From assembly GCF_004124315.2 (NCBI RefSeq), contig NZ_CP096889.1:2029001-2093000 (forward strand): a stretch of DNA of 64,000 bases, read 5' to 3'. Of this stretch, positions 44,538 through 52,113 are shown one piece after another (within the stretch, counting starts at the first letter, position 1; each line of letters opens with the position of its first letter). The notes beneath the pieces were generated by a model. It was not told where the DNA came from and ran no database searches. It saw only the letters and a program-made list of their open reading frames with translations. Source of the DNA: Bacillus cabrialesii. Its GTDB lineage: Bacteria > Bacillota > Bacilli > Bacillales > Bacillaceae. Made by a program: the position numbers and the translations under genes.

Positions 44538-45530
44538 CTATTCATAAATCCCTTTATTGGTCCTTCTTCTTGTGATAAAACCTCCAAGGAAACAAAACAC
44601 AGCTGACCACATCAAAATATAGACAACCTGAGTTTTGTATCCCCACATTGTATGCCCCATTTCTACCCCGTGAATGAAAGTCATATACGCTTTTTGCGGC
44701 AGTATCGCACAAAGCGCATTCAACAACAGATGATGCGGAGCAAAAGAAAGAAAACAGCCTGACAATACACATGTGACCACACTGATACCGCTTGACACCA
44801 AACTGATATTTCGGTCCATCACAGAAGCCATAAAGATAGCGAATCCTGTTGCAAGTATGATTAGAACACCCAGTAGCCCAGCAAGAATGTCCAAACGAAA
44901 ACCAATTTCAGCATGGAAGAATACTTTAGTAATGACGATGGCCAAGTAAGTGGGTATGTAAAGACATAAAAACGTAAAGATAAACTGAACAAGCAAATAT
45001 TTCCCCACATGTACGGGAGACACCAAAATCCTTCTAAAGGTTTTGAGCATCCGGTCTTCTGGATATAACGAAGCTAATGCCACACCTTGCACCAAGACAA
45101 GCATTACGATAAAGCCTAATATATTCGTTCCTGTGCCCCTTTCAGTCCTTAATTTGTCCTCTCCCTGGTAGCCGCCTGGCATTTTTCCAGTTTCAAAAAA
45201 TTGCTGAATCATCTTTTGATCCGCTTTACTTTTCAAAGTGGTCACTTTGTATTCGCGTTGATTTTTTTCTACAATAGCCGTATATTTCCCTAACACCAGA
45301 TCAGAAAACTTCGGCTTCTGATGTACCGCCACCACTCTAAATGCAGAGTCACTCGGCATATGCTGCACGTTGTCCTGCTCTGTTACAAAAGCGATCGTTT
45401 CTTTGGAAACCGGCTTTCCGGAAAACATAATCGCAACACCAATCATCAGGGGAATAATGATCACTGCAATGATGATAATCGCTTTTTTGGTCAAGATTCG
45501 CTCCCACCTGTTTTGAAATAAACTCAGCAT
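44538..45530 (-). CDS. ABC-2 type transporter permease, second subunit
   Basis: This 330-residue membrane protein has the ABC-2 export permease layout. One N-terminal transmembrane helix (about residues 15-33) is followed by an extracytoplasmic domain of about 100 residues and then five hydrophobic segments. The DRMLKTFRRILVSPVHVGKYLL segment is the usual cytoplasmic coupling region. It overlaps the upstream permease gene by seven bases, so translation is coupled. The whole resembles the permeases of antimicrobial-resistance exporters such as LnrMN and YhgE/ABC-2 proteins, though shorter. I do not recall this gene at this place in strain 168, so it is likely accessory. Confidence 0.85.
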   Translation of the reverse strand: MLSLFQNRWERILTKKAIIIIAVIIIPLMIGVAIMFSGKPVSKETIAFVTEQDNVQHMPSDSAFRVVAVHQKPKFSDLVLGKYTAIVEKNQREYKVTTLKSKADQKMIQQFFETGKMPGGYQGEDKLRTERGTGTNILGFIVMLVLVQGVALASLYPEDRMLKTFRRILVSPVHVGKYLLVQFIFTFLCLYIPTYLAIVITKVFFHAEIGFRLDILAGLLGVLIILATGFAIFMASVMDRNISLVSSGISVVTCVLSGCFLSFAPHHLLLNALCAILPQKAYMTFIHGVEMGHTMWGYKTQVVYILMWSAVFCFLGGFITRRRTNKGIYE

Positions 45531-46270
45531 ACATATCCCTCCGGCTTACATAGAACATGCGAAACGGCAATACAAATGATTGAAGCAAATAATAGTCCTG
45601 ACATAACAGGCAGCAGCATACTGAAATCGTGATCATAAATAAGACGAAATGAACACTCTGTTACCCATTTAACCGGAGAAAAAAGCGATATATGATTGAC
45701 GGCATCTCCAAATCTATGAATCCCGAAAAATACGCCGCCAAAGAAAATAAAAAAAGCGATCGGGATTTGCATGATCCCATTTGCCTGTTCTTCATTTTTG
45801 AACAAACAGCAAAACATTGTGCCAAAACAACAGCCAAAAAATAAAAATACATACAATAAGAGTATGAAATACGGAAGATGGTGTCCGCCAAAGTTCAAAT
45901 GAAAAATCGTCTGGGCGATCAACACATTCACACTGTACATAATGACACTGAATATCCAGGTTGATAGCAATTTAGAAAGATAAATACCGGTTGTCGAAAC
46001 GGGCGCATATACAATGCGGAGGTTTGCTTTCTTCACCTTTTCCTCCATAAACGCATTAGAGGCAGTCATAGCGATCAGAGCTGCAGCAAAAATTATCATA
46101 TTCACACCGTAATAATCATACGAACTGACCCCGCCTGCCCCAAAGCTGTTTTTCGTCACAAAGCCCATGACCAGAATGAGAACGAAAGGAAAGGCCGTAT
46201 TGGCGATCACAAGAACCGGATTCCTTACAATATTCATAAAATCAAACGTTATCAATTTTAACAAACTCAT
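45524..46270 (-). CDS. ABC-2 type transporter permease, first subunit
   Basis: This 248-residue membrane protein has six hydrophobic segments and no large soluble domain. The segment MEEKVKKANLRIVYAPVSTTGIYLSKLLSTW is the typical cytoplasmic loop of ABC-2 permeases that meets the ATPase. Its ATG follows GGAGAG, nine bases after the ATPase stop, and its end overlaps the second permease gene. Together with that gene it should form a heterodimeric channel driven by the neighbouring ATPase. Substrate unknown; export of a hydrophobic or amphiphilic compound is the usual role of this family. Confidence 0.85.
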   Translation of the reverse strand: MSLLKLITFDFMNIVRNPVLVIANTAFPFVLILVMGFVTKNSFGAGGVSSYDYYGVNMIIFAAALIAMTASNAFMEEKVKKANLRIVYAPVSTTGIYLSKLLSTWIFSVIMYSVNVLIAQTIFHLNFGGHHLPYFILLLYVFLFFGCCFGTMFCCLFKNEEQANGIMQIPIAFFIFFGGVFFGIHRFGDAVNHISLFSPVKWVTECSFRLIYDHDFSMLLPVMSGLLFASIICIAVSHVLCKPEGYVC

Positions 46271-46279
46271 TTTGCTCTC

Positions 46280-47218
46280 CTAATCTCTTAAATTTCTTCC
46301 CGTCAGCTCTAAAAATACTGTTTCTAACGACGTCTCTTGTTTGTTCATGCTTAGGATGCTGCAGCCTTGGGCACTCAATTCTGTTATGATCTCACTCAGG
46401 TGATCCTGGTTTTGCTGAACGGTCACTTGTAGTTGATGGTCAGAGAAATCAACTCCTGTCACTCCTGTGATTTCCCTAATTGAATTTTTATTTAATGACT
46501 GAACACGCGTCAGCTGAAAAGCATATGTCATTTCTTTATTCACTTCTCTGTACAGCTCTTCTTTTGTTCCATTGGCAATGATTCTTCCTTCATTCATGAT
46601 CATAATGCGATCTGCAATAGCCTCGACTTCTTCCATATAGTGGGTCGAGTAAATAATGCTCGCGCCTCTTGTTTTCAGCTCTTTTATCGATTCCAAAATG
46701 TGATGCCGGGATTGCGGATCGATTCCTACTGTGGGCTCGTCCATGATAATCAATTTCGGCTGATGGGCAATGGCACACGCGATGTTTAATCTTCTTTTCA
46801 TTCCGCCTGAAAACGTCTTAGGCTTGTCATCTTTCCGGTCATATAGCTGTACGAGCTCCAAAGCCTCTTTGACTCGGGCTTTCAGTTCTTCTCCTTTAAG
46901 AGAATAAAGACTCGCAAAAAAACGAACATTTTTCTCAGCGGAAATCTCCTCATAAATCGCGATATCTTGAGGCACAACCCCGATGCCTTTCTTCATTTCC
47001 TTTGACCCCTTTTTCACATTGTGGCCCAATATTGTCACGTTTCCGGAACTGGCCGACAATACCCCGGATAACATATGAATGGTGGTGCTTTTCCCTGCAC
47101 CATTTGGACCTAACAAGCCAAGCACTTCCCCCTCTCTCACTTCAAACGAAATCCCATTTACCGCAGTTTTGTTTCCGTACTGCATTTTCAAATCTTTTAC
47201 TGCCGCCACGTTGTTCAT
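46280..47218 (-). CDS. ABC transporter ATP-binding protein (drug-export type)
   Basis: This 312-residue ATPase has Walker A GPNGAGKST (near residue 37), the Q-loop VVPQDIAIYEE, the signature TFSGGMKRRL, Walker B LIIMDEPTVGIDP and the H-loop STHYMEE, all intact. A C-terminal extension of about 85 residues is typical of the DrrA/CcmA drug-export ATPases and of LnrL. AAAGGAG precedes the ATG, 13 bp after the marR stop. It belongs to a four-gene operon marR-ATPase-permease-permease under two palindromic operators. Confidence 0.92.
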   Translation of the reverse strand: MNNVAAVKDLKMQYGNKTAVNGISFEVREGEVLGLLGPNGAGKSTTIHMLSGVLSASSGNVTILGHNVKKGSKEMKKGIGVVPQDIAIYEEISAEKNVRFFASLYSLKGEELKARVKEALELVQLYDRKDDKPKTFSGGMKRRLNIACAIAHQPKLIIMDEPTVGIDPQSRHHILESIKELKTRGASIIYSTHYMEEVEAIADRIMIMNEGRIIANGTKEELYREVNKEMTYAFQLTRVQSLNKNSIREITGVTGVDFSDHQLQVTVQQNQDHLSEIITELSAQGCSILSMNKQETSLETVFLELTGRNLRD

Positions 47219-47231
47219 ACATTTCTCCTTT

Positions 47232-47783
47232 TTACATTCTCCGTTTTGCGAATTCCTGCAATAAATTTGTTTTCAAATCGTCCCGATTCTGTTCAATGTC
47301 AAAATCAGCAGCGTTTTCTTCAAAACCATCCTGTTCTTCTCCGTCAAAACTGTACAGTTTCTTCAATAAAATCCACAATGTTTCCAGCTCTTCCGTCGAA
47401 AACCCTTTAAATAGATCGGCCATAAAGTATACCGCTTTTTCACCGCATTCGTCCATGACGCGCTTTCCTGAATTTGTAATCTTCACATTAACTGCACGCT
47501 TGTCACGTTTACTTGGTACAGTAGTGACATAACCTCTTTTTTCAATGCCGCTGACAAGCCTGTTAATGTTTTGTTTTGAAGTGCCTAATTTTTTTGCGAT
47601 GTTGTTAAATGTCGTTTCCTCCTCCGGTAAATGCAGTATGGCAACCATCGTCATAAATTGTCTTGACGTTAAACTTTCATAATAATCGTCCCCGCGTGAT
47701 TGGATTTTGTTTAAAACAGAAAAAAGTGTTGCGTAAGACTGCTGCATTAAAAATAAATCTTTCAGTTCTTTAGAATAATCCAT
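47232..47783 (-). CDS. MarR-family transcriptional regulator of the ABC operon
   Basis: This 183-residue protein has the MarR winged helix-turn-helix: the recognition region TFNNIAKKLGTSKQNINRLVSGIEKRGYV (about 58-86) and the wing TVPSKRDKRAVNVKIT. It carries a longer acidic C-terminus than most MarR proteins (GEEQDGFEENAADFDIEQNRDD). It is the first gene of the operon; AGGAGGG precedes its ATG. Two TAGACAATA/TATTGTCTA-type palindromes bracket its promoter, which strongly suggests autorepression released by a ligand, probably the exported compound. Not recalled in strain 168 at this locus. Confidence 0.88.
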   Translation of the reverse strand: MDYSKELKDLFLMQQSYATLFSVLNKIQSRGDDYYESLTSRQFMTMVAILHLPEEETTFNNIAKKLGTSKQNINRLVSGIEKRGYVTTVPSKRDKRAVNVKITNSGKRVMDECGEKAVYFMADLFKGFSTEELETLWILLKKLYSFDGEEQDGFEENAADFDIEQNRDDLKTNLLQEFAKRRM

Positions 47784-47798
47784 GATGTTCCCTCCTGA

Positions 47799-47860
47799 AT
47801 AGACAATATATTGTCTATAACATCATAACACCTCTTGATTAATTGTCAACATATTGTCTA
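47799..47860 (-). promoter_or_regulatory. Promoter and two MarR-type operators of the ABC operon
   Basis: On the minus strand a consensus -35 TTGACA (47844-47849) and a -10 TATGAT (47822-47827) are 16 bp apart, with an extended TGT before the -10. A perfect 20-bp palindrome ATAGACAATATATTGTCTAT (47799-47818) covers the start-site region. An imperfect copy, TTGTCAACATATTGTCTA (47843-47860), overlaps the -35. The two centres are 43 bp apart, about four helical turns. This layout is what is expected for tight repression by a dimeric MarR protein. Confidence 0.8.
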
Positions 47861-47908
47861 TTTTTCTTAAGAAAAGTTTGTCAGCTTCTTCGACTATACA
47901 AAAGACGA

Positions 47909-47937
47909 AAAGCGCCCCTGAAACAGGGCGCTTTCTG
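47909..47937 (-). terminator. yoaB terminator
   Basis: On the minus strand, AAAGCGCCCtgtttcagGGGCGCTTT is followed by TCGTCTTTT just after the yoaB stop. Confidence 0.75.
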
Positions 47938-47938
47938 A

Positions 47939-49183
47939 TTAAGATGCATATTGAGGAGATGTTTCCTCCTGTACCGCTTTTTCCTCAGGTATATGAATGC
48001 ATTTCGTCATGACCGCACTTGCAAGGTAAAGGACCGCAAAGATCCAGACGACGCCTTGTGCCCCGACGAGACCGATGAACAGCCAAGCGAGCGCAGGACC
48101 GACAAACGCTGATAAACCTGCAGCCAAATTCAATACAGACATGGCAGCTCCTTTGTCTTTTCCGGCCACCGTCGGCACAATTGCACCAATTGGCACATAG
48201 CCTGCCAGCAAACCTCCCCAAATAAAGCCGATCACACTGACAACCGCTAAACTTCCTCCGGAGAAAACAGGTGCATAATATAAGAGGACGGTGAAAATGC
48301 CGCAGCCGACTCCGCCGAACCAAATAACGGTATTTTTCCAGCCGAATTTATCACCTACAATTCCAAAGATGAGGTTAAACACAATGTTCCCCAGAAAAAT
48401 CGTTCCCCAAATTTGCAGCCACACGTTAGTTGAAATTCCGTGCTGAGCCATATGCATCGGCAAAAAGACTGGGAAACCATATGTACCAATGCTGTTGATG
48501 ATTCTGATGATTCCGCCTGTAAGCACACGCGGGTTCGTAAAAAGAATGGTAACTCCTTTTAAGAGCTCCTCGGTTGTTTCTGATCGCTTTCTTTTCTTCT
48601 TTTCAAAACGGTCTTTATTGATAAACAATGCGAAGAATGCACCGAGACATACCCAGAATATAGAGCTCCAAAGCGTATTCAAATAACCGAACGCTTTGAT
48701 CGCGTAGCTTGAGTACCATGCGCCGAACACAAACATGCCCAGGCAATATGCAATCCAAAACCAGCCGACAGCAGTGCTCAGTTTGTTTTGCGGTGTTCGG
48801 TAAATGACCCATGTCAAGAAAGAATAAGCAAAAAGCGGGTAGCCTAACCCTTTTACGAAGTAAGTCACATACATCACAGGAAGGTTCAGCTGTTCAAACC
48901 CAAACACGATAAAGGCGGCTGTACCGATCACATAAAACAACAGCCCCATAAACATCGTCCGTTTTGCGCCAAATGCTTCAAGACATACACCCGAAAACCA
49001 GGACGCGATAGCAAGCGCAATTCCGTAAATGCTAAAAATTGAAGCGGATTGCTGAACAGTAAGACCGTTTTCGATCAGAAAAGGACTGAGCCAGCCTTGT
49101 TCAAGCCCGTCTCCCATCATAAACAAAACAACCCCTAAAAACCCCCAGACAAGCCGCTTCGGTATTCCAATTTTATCTAACAT
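47939..49183 (-). CDS. yoaB: Major facilitator superfamily transporter YoaB
   Basis: This 414-residue protein has twelve hydrophobic segments and the MFS loop features SWFSGVCLEAFGAKRTMFMG between helices 2 and 3 and IFGIVGDKFGWKNTVIWFGG in the second half. It resembles organic-acid or sugar-acid transporters. It is the third gene of the yoaD-yoaC-yoaB group, 91 bp after yoaC, with AGGAGGAG before its ATG. With a kinase and a dehydrogenase upstream it may import the substrate they act on. SAM-dependent control would reach it if the operon is read through. Confidence 0.88.
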   Translation of the reverse strand: MLDKIGIPKRLVWGFLGVVLFMMGDGLEQGWLSPFLIENGLTVQQSASIFSIYGIALAIASWFSGVCLEAFGAKRTMFMGLLFYVIGTAAFIVFGFEQLNLPVMYVTYFVKGLGYPLFAYSFLTWVIYRTPQNKLSTAVGWFWIAYCLGMFVFGAWYSSYAIKAFGYLNTLWSSIFWVCLGAFFALFINKDRFEKKKRKRSETTEELLKGVTILFTNPRVLTGGIIRIINSIGTYGFPVFLPMHMAQHGISTNVWLQIWGTIFLGNIVFNLIFGIVGDKFGWKNTVIWFGGVGCGIFTVLLYYAPVFSGGSLAVVSVIGFIWGGLLAGYVPIGAIVPTVAGKDKGAAMSVLNLAAGLSAFVGPALAWLFIGLVGAQGVVWIFAVLYLASAVMTKCIHIPEEKAVQEETSPQYAS

Positions 49184-49274
49184 ATCTGTCTCCTCCTTAG
49201 ATGCTTAAGTCAATTGCAGTATTACCTTGTTAAAGCTAGAAATGAGATCATTCCTCAAAACAGCAGCAAATGCC

Positions 49275-50738
49275 TTATACCGGCACTTTGCTTTTTGCCG
49301 CTGAAAAAAAGCGCTGTGTTTGCTTCCATTCCTCATATAAAGCCAGTTCTACCTGACAGTCCTGCGGTTCGATCACCCGGACATTTGCTGACATCTCTTC
49401 CGTCAATTGAAAGGTTTCATTGCAAACGACTGCAGCGCCAACGACGGATGCCTGATGATATCCCTCTTGAACATAGATTTTTTTCTGAAGAAGGTCCGCA
49501 ATATACTGAGTGAGCGCTTGACTTTGGAATCCTCCTCCGCACACCCAAACGTAGTCACGTTCAAACGAAGTAACCTCCGTTAAAATGTCAAAGTTCCATT
49601 TGATCGAAAATGCGATCTCTTGCAGCGCCGCACGTACAAAATGCGCTCTCTTTAAATTTGCTGAAAGCGGGGCGTCAAAAAGAAAACCGCCTCTCGTTAA
49701 CGCATTCTTTTCTATCGATAAATAAGAACCGAGAGCCGCCACACATGCATTGTCTTCATGAGCAAGTGCAGATATCTCTTCCTCCATTACTTCATACGAT
49801 TCATTCGGATAAAAAATCTGTTTTAATTTTTGATAATTCAAGCCGGTAATTCCCGGATTCGTTTCCACAAGCCATTGTTCCTGATCTGTATGGCAGTTCA
49901 GCCAGGCTTTATGTTTTGTGTCGTCAAGTTCAGCAGTAATTTTGGTGATTGGTGTTGTTGTCCCTGATACGATGACGATGTCCTTAAGCGCAGCTCCGGT
50001 GCTTTTCACAGCCAGCTGTGTATCCCCGCCACCAGCTATCACCTTTGCATGTATAGAAAGCCCTAATTCGGACGCATATTCATTTGTTATCGTTCCAATC
50101 ATAGTTCCCGCTTTTACAAGAGGCGGAAGGATGGATGGAGAAAAGCCGAATGTGGCGCACATCTCTTCTGACCAAGTGCTTTGCTTCACGTCAAACAGCA
50201 GGGTTTCGGTTGCCTGCGATGGTTCATATGTCAAAATTCCGCTCAGCTGATACGTAACCCAATCACTGATGCTTGTAAAGCTTGCAGTCTTTTCCCATAA
50301 AGAGGGCTGACGCTGTTTTAAGCCATAAAGCTTGAGCGCAGAAAAAAGTGCGGTCGGCAGGCGCCCTGTGCGTCTATATATCTCTTCCTGATTGGGGATA
50401 ATCTCCTCCCACTCTCGGCCTCGGTTATCAATGTTCGGCAGCCCGAGAAAAGAGTCGCCGTTTTGATCGACCAGAACAATCCCCTGTCTTTGACTCGTCG
50501 ATGTCAAACCAATGATGTCAATATCACGCGAACGGGAAAGTGCACGTTTTGCCAATCTTATTACTTGCTTCCACAGCACCTGAGGAGAAAAATAACGGCT
50601 GTCAGGGTAAAGCGTCTCGGTGGAATACTCGATGTCCTCCCGTTCAACCGTTTGAACAATGCCCGCCACACTCACGACCGCTACCCTCGCATTGCCTGTG
50701 CCGATGTCGAAAACGAGATAGCCTTTTTGTTTTTTCAC
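49275..50738 (-). CDS. yoaC: FGGY-family carbohydrate kinase YoaC (xylulokinase-like)
   Basis: This 487-residue sugar kinase of the FGGY family has the N-terminal phosphate loop FDIGTGNARVAVVS, a central GGGDTQLAVKSTGA segment with the catalytic Asp, VSGTTTPITK, and the adenosine-binding WVCGGGFQSQALTQYIAD near residue 400. The substrate specificity is not evident; xylulose is not implied, since no pentose isomerase is near. GTG start at 50738 with AAAGGGGG upstream, 17 bp after yoaD. It lies inside the SAM-riboswitch-controlled operon. Confidence 0.88.
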   Translation of the reverse strand: MKKQKGYLVFDIGTGNARVAVVSVAGIVQTVEREDIEYSTETLYPDSRYFSPQVLWKQVIRLAKRALSRSRDIDIIGLTSTSQRQGIVLVDQNGDSFLGLPNIDNRGREWEEIIPNQEEIYRRTGRLPTALFSALKLYGLKQRQPSLWEKTASFTSISDWVTYQLSGILTYEPSQATETLLFDVKQSTWSEEMCATFGFSPSILPPLVKAGTMIGTITNEYASELGLSIHAKVIAGGGDTQLAVKSTGAALKDIVIVSGTTTPITKITAELDDTKHKAWLNCHTDQEQWLVETNPGITGLNYQKLKQIFYPNESYEVMEEEISALAHEDNACVAALGSYLSIEKNALTRGGFLFDAPLSANLKRAHFVRAALQEIAFSIKWNFDILTEVTSFERDYVWVCGGGFQSQALTQYIADLLQKKIYVQEGYHQASVVGAAVVCNETFQLTEEMSANVRVIEPQDCQVELALYEEWKQTQRFFSAAKSKVPV

Positions 50739-50755
50739 TCCATTAGCCCCCTTTC

Positions 50756-51757
50756 TTATACCTCTGTTTTGAGTTCATCTTTGTTATACAACGTCGAAAT
50801 ATTAAGCGTTTTTTCACCCTTCCACTTTTTGAGGGCTTTATTCAGGATCGTCACGTGATGATCCTCCACTTCAAAGGTTGCTCCAGCGAGATGCGGTGTT
50901 GCCAAAACATTAGGCAATGAGATCAATTCGTAATCCGGTTCTTCTGGAGGTTCATGATAAAAAACGTCTAAAATCGCTCCTCTGATTTTATGCTCTTTTA
51001 ATACAGATAATAGATCTTCACGGTTTACCACAACCGCTCTTGACGTATTGACGAAAATCGCACTCTCTTTCATCAGATCAAAATACGCCCGATCAATAAG
51101 TCCCAGTGTTTCCTCAGTACGAGGCAGATGGACAGAAACAATATCACTGTCTGAAAATACCGTTTTAAGAGATACTTTCTCATATAGAGGATGGTCGTCT
51201 TGTACATATGGATCGTAAAACTTTACGTTACAGTCAAACGCAGTCAGCAGTTTTGCAATCCTTTGCCCAACTGCGCCGAACCCAACCATACCGACCGTTT
51301 TTCCCGTTAATTCATTTCCTTTAAATTTGACATATGCCTGCAAGTAATCGCTGTCCCATTTTCCATCCCTCAGCCATTGATTAGAGGTGCTGGTATGGCG
51401 AAGAAAGGAAATCACATTACCGATAAACATTTCAGCAACGGCTTGTGCATTCCGCCCGGGTGTATAGAAAACAGGTATCCCCCTTTTGGATGCTGCTGCC
51501 ACATCCACATTGGAGGGCATTCCCCTGCACACCCCCACAAATGAAAGGTCTGGAACAGATGCAAATACGCTGTCTGTTACGTGATCAAGCTCAGTAACCA
51601 AGCCTATCGCATGTGTTTCTTTTAGCAGTTGAATGAGTTCATCTTCCCGGTATGCCCGGCCTTGTTCCTTCCAGGGGTGATAAGCAATCGAGCCGAACAA
51701 TTTTTCAAGCTCTTTTCGTCCTTCTTCGTTGTACGGTGCTGTAACCAAAACCGTCAT
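50756..51757 (-). CDS. yoaD: D-isomer 2-hydroxyacid dehydrogenase YoaD (phosphoglycerate dehydrogenase-like)
   Basis: This NAD-dependent dehydrogenase has the GFGAVGQR nucleotide loop and the catalytic trio: Arg in NTSRAVVVN, Glu in YHEPPEEPD and His in TPHLAGAT. There is no ACT-type regulatory tail, so it is unlikely to be the biosynthetic SerA. I prefer the ATG at 51757 (333 aa, MTVLVTAPYN) because AAAAGGATG lies eight bases upstream. ATGs at 51781 and 51778 in the same frame have no ribosome site and abut the riboswitch terminator. It is the first gene behind a SAM-I riboswitch. Confidence 0.87.
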   Translation of the reverse strand: MTVLVTAPYNEEGRKELEKLFGSIAYHPWKEQGRAYREDELIQLLKETHAIGLVTELDHVTDSVFASVPDLSFVGVCRGMPSNVDVAAASKRGIPVFYTPGRNAQAVAEMFIGNVISFLRHTSTSNQWLRDGKWDSDYLQAYVKFKGNELTGKTVGMVGFGAVGQRIAKLLTAFDCNVKFYDPYVQDDHPLYEKVSLKTVFSDSDIVSVHLPRTEETLGLIDRAYFDLMKESAIFVNTSRAVVVNREDLLSVLKEHKIRGAILDVFYHEPPEEPDYELISLPNVLATPHLAGATFEVEDHHVTILNKALKKWKGEKTLNISTLYNKDELKTEV

Positions 51758-51791
51758 GGTGCAAAACATCCTTTTCATCATATTTTTTCAT

Positions 51792-51969
51792 AAAAAAATC
51801 TCTTTCCGAAGATGGAAAGAGATTCATGTATAACCGTGCCCTGTTTACAGACAGACGCCGGTATAAACCTTGCTTTCCTATCTTTCAAGCTGACGCTTGC
51901 TGGAATTGGCACAATAATGTTGCCGAGGTTTCATAGGGCCAGTCCCTCCACCTCTCTGGATAGAAAATG
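51792..51969 (-). promoter_or_regulatory. SAM-I (S-box) riboswitch with transcription terminator, upstream of yoaD
   Basis: The minus strand reads through the S-box core AGAGAGGTGGAGGGACTGGC, then CCTATGAAACCTCGGCAAC, GTGCCAATTCCAGC and a closing P1 arm AAAGATAGG that pairs with CCTATC-like sequence at the 5' end (aptamer about 51872-51969). The expression platform holds a terminator, ATCTCTTTCC-atcttc-GGAAAGAGAT plus seven T (51792-51824). The P1 3' arm AGATAGGAAAG can instead pair with CTTTCCATCT of the terminator, forming an antiterminator. SAM binding should therefore switch the operon off. Confidence 0.93.
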
Positions 51970-52113
51970 TTGAGTATGTAATTTTCAGAATGAAGAATAC
52001 GTTTATCATAAAGAAGTCTCAGATTGATGTCAATCTCTTTTTTCAGAATTGACGTTATCATCCGAAATGTTATAATTCTTACAAAATATCTAACTAGAGA
52101 GAGGAACTGGGCC
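51970..52113 (+). promoter_or_regulatory. yoaE/yoaD divergent promoter region
   Basis: This short region between the riboswitch and yoaE must hold both divergent promoters. A plus-strand TTGACG (52050-52055) followed 17 bases later by TATAAT (52073-52078) is a good sigma-A promoter for yoaE. Confidence 0.65.

Noticed and set aside
47002..47532. A 176-residue plus-strand frame opposite the ABC ATPase and marR
   Set aside because: It has no ribosome site, is rich in Ser/Phe/Pro as expected for the antisense of a coding strand, and overlaps two well-supported genes.
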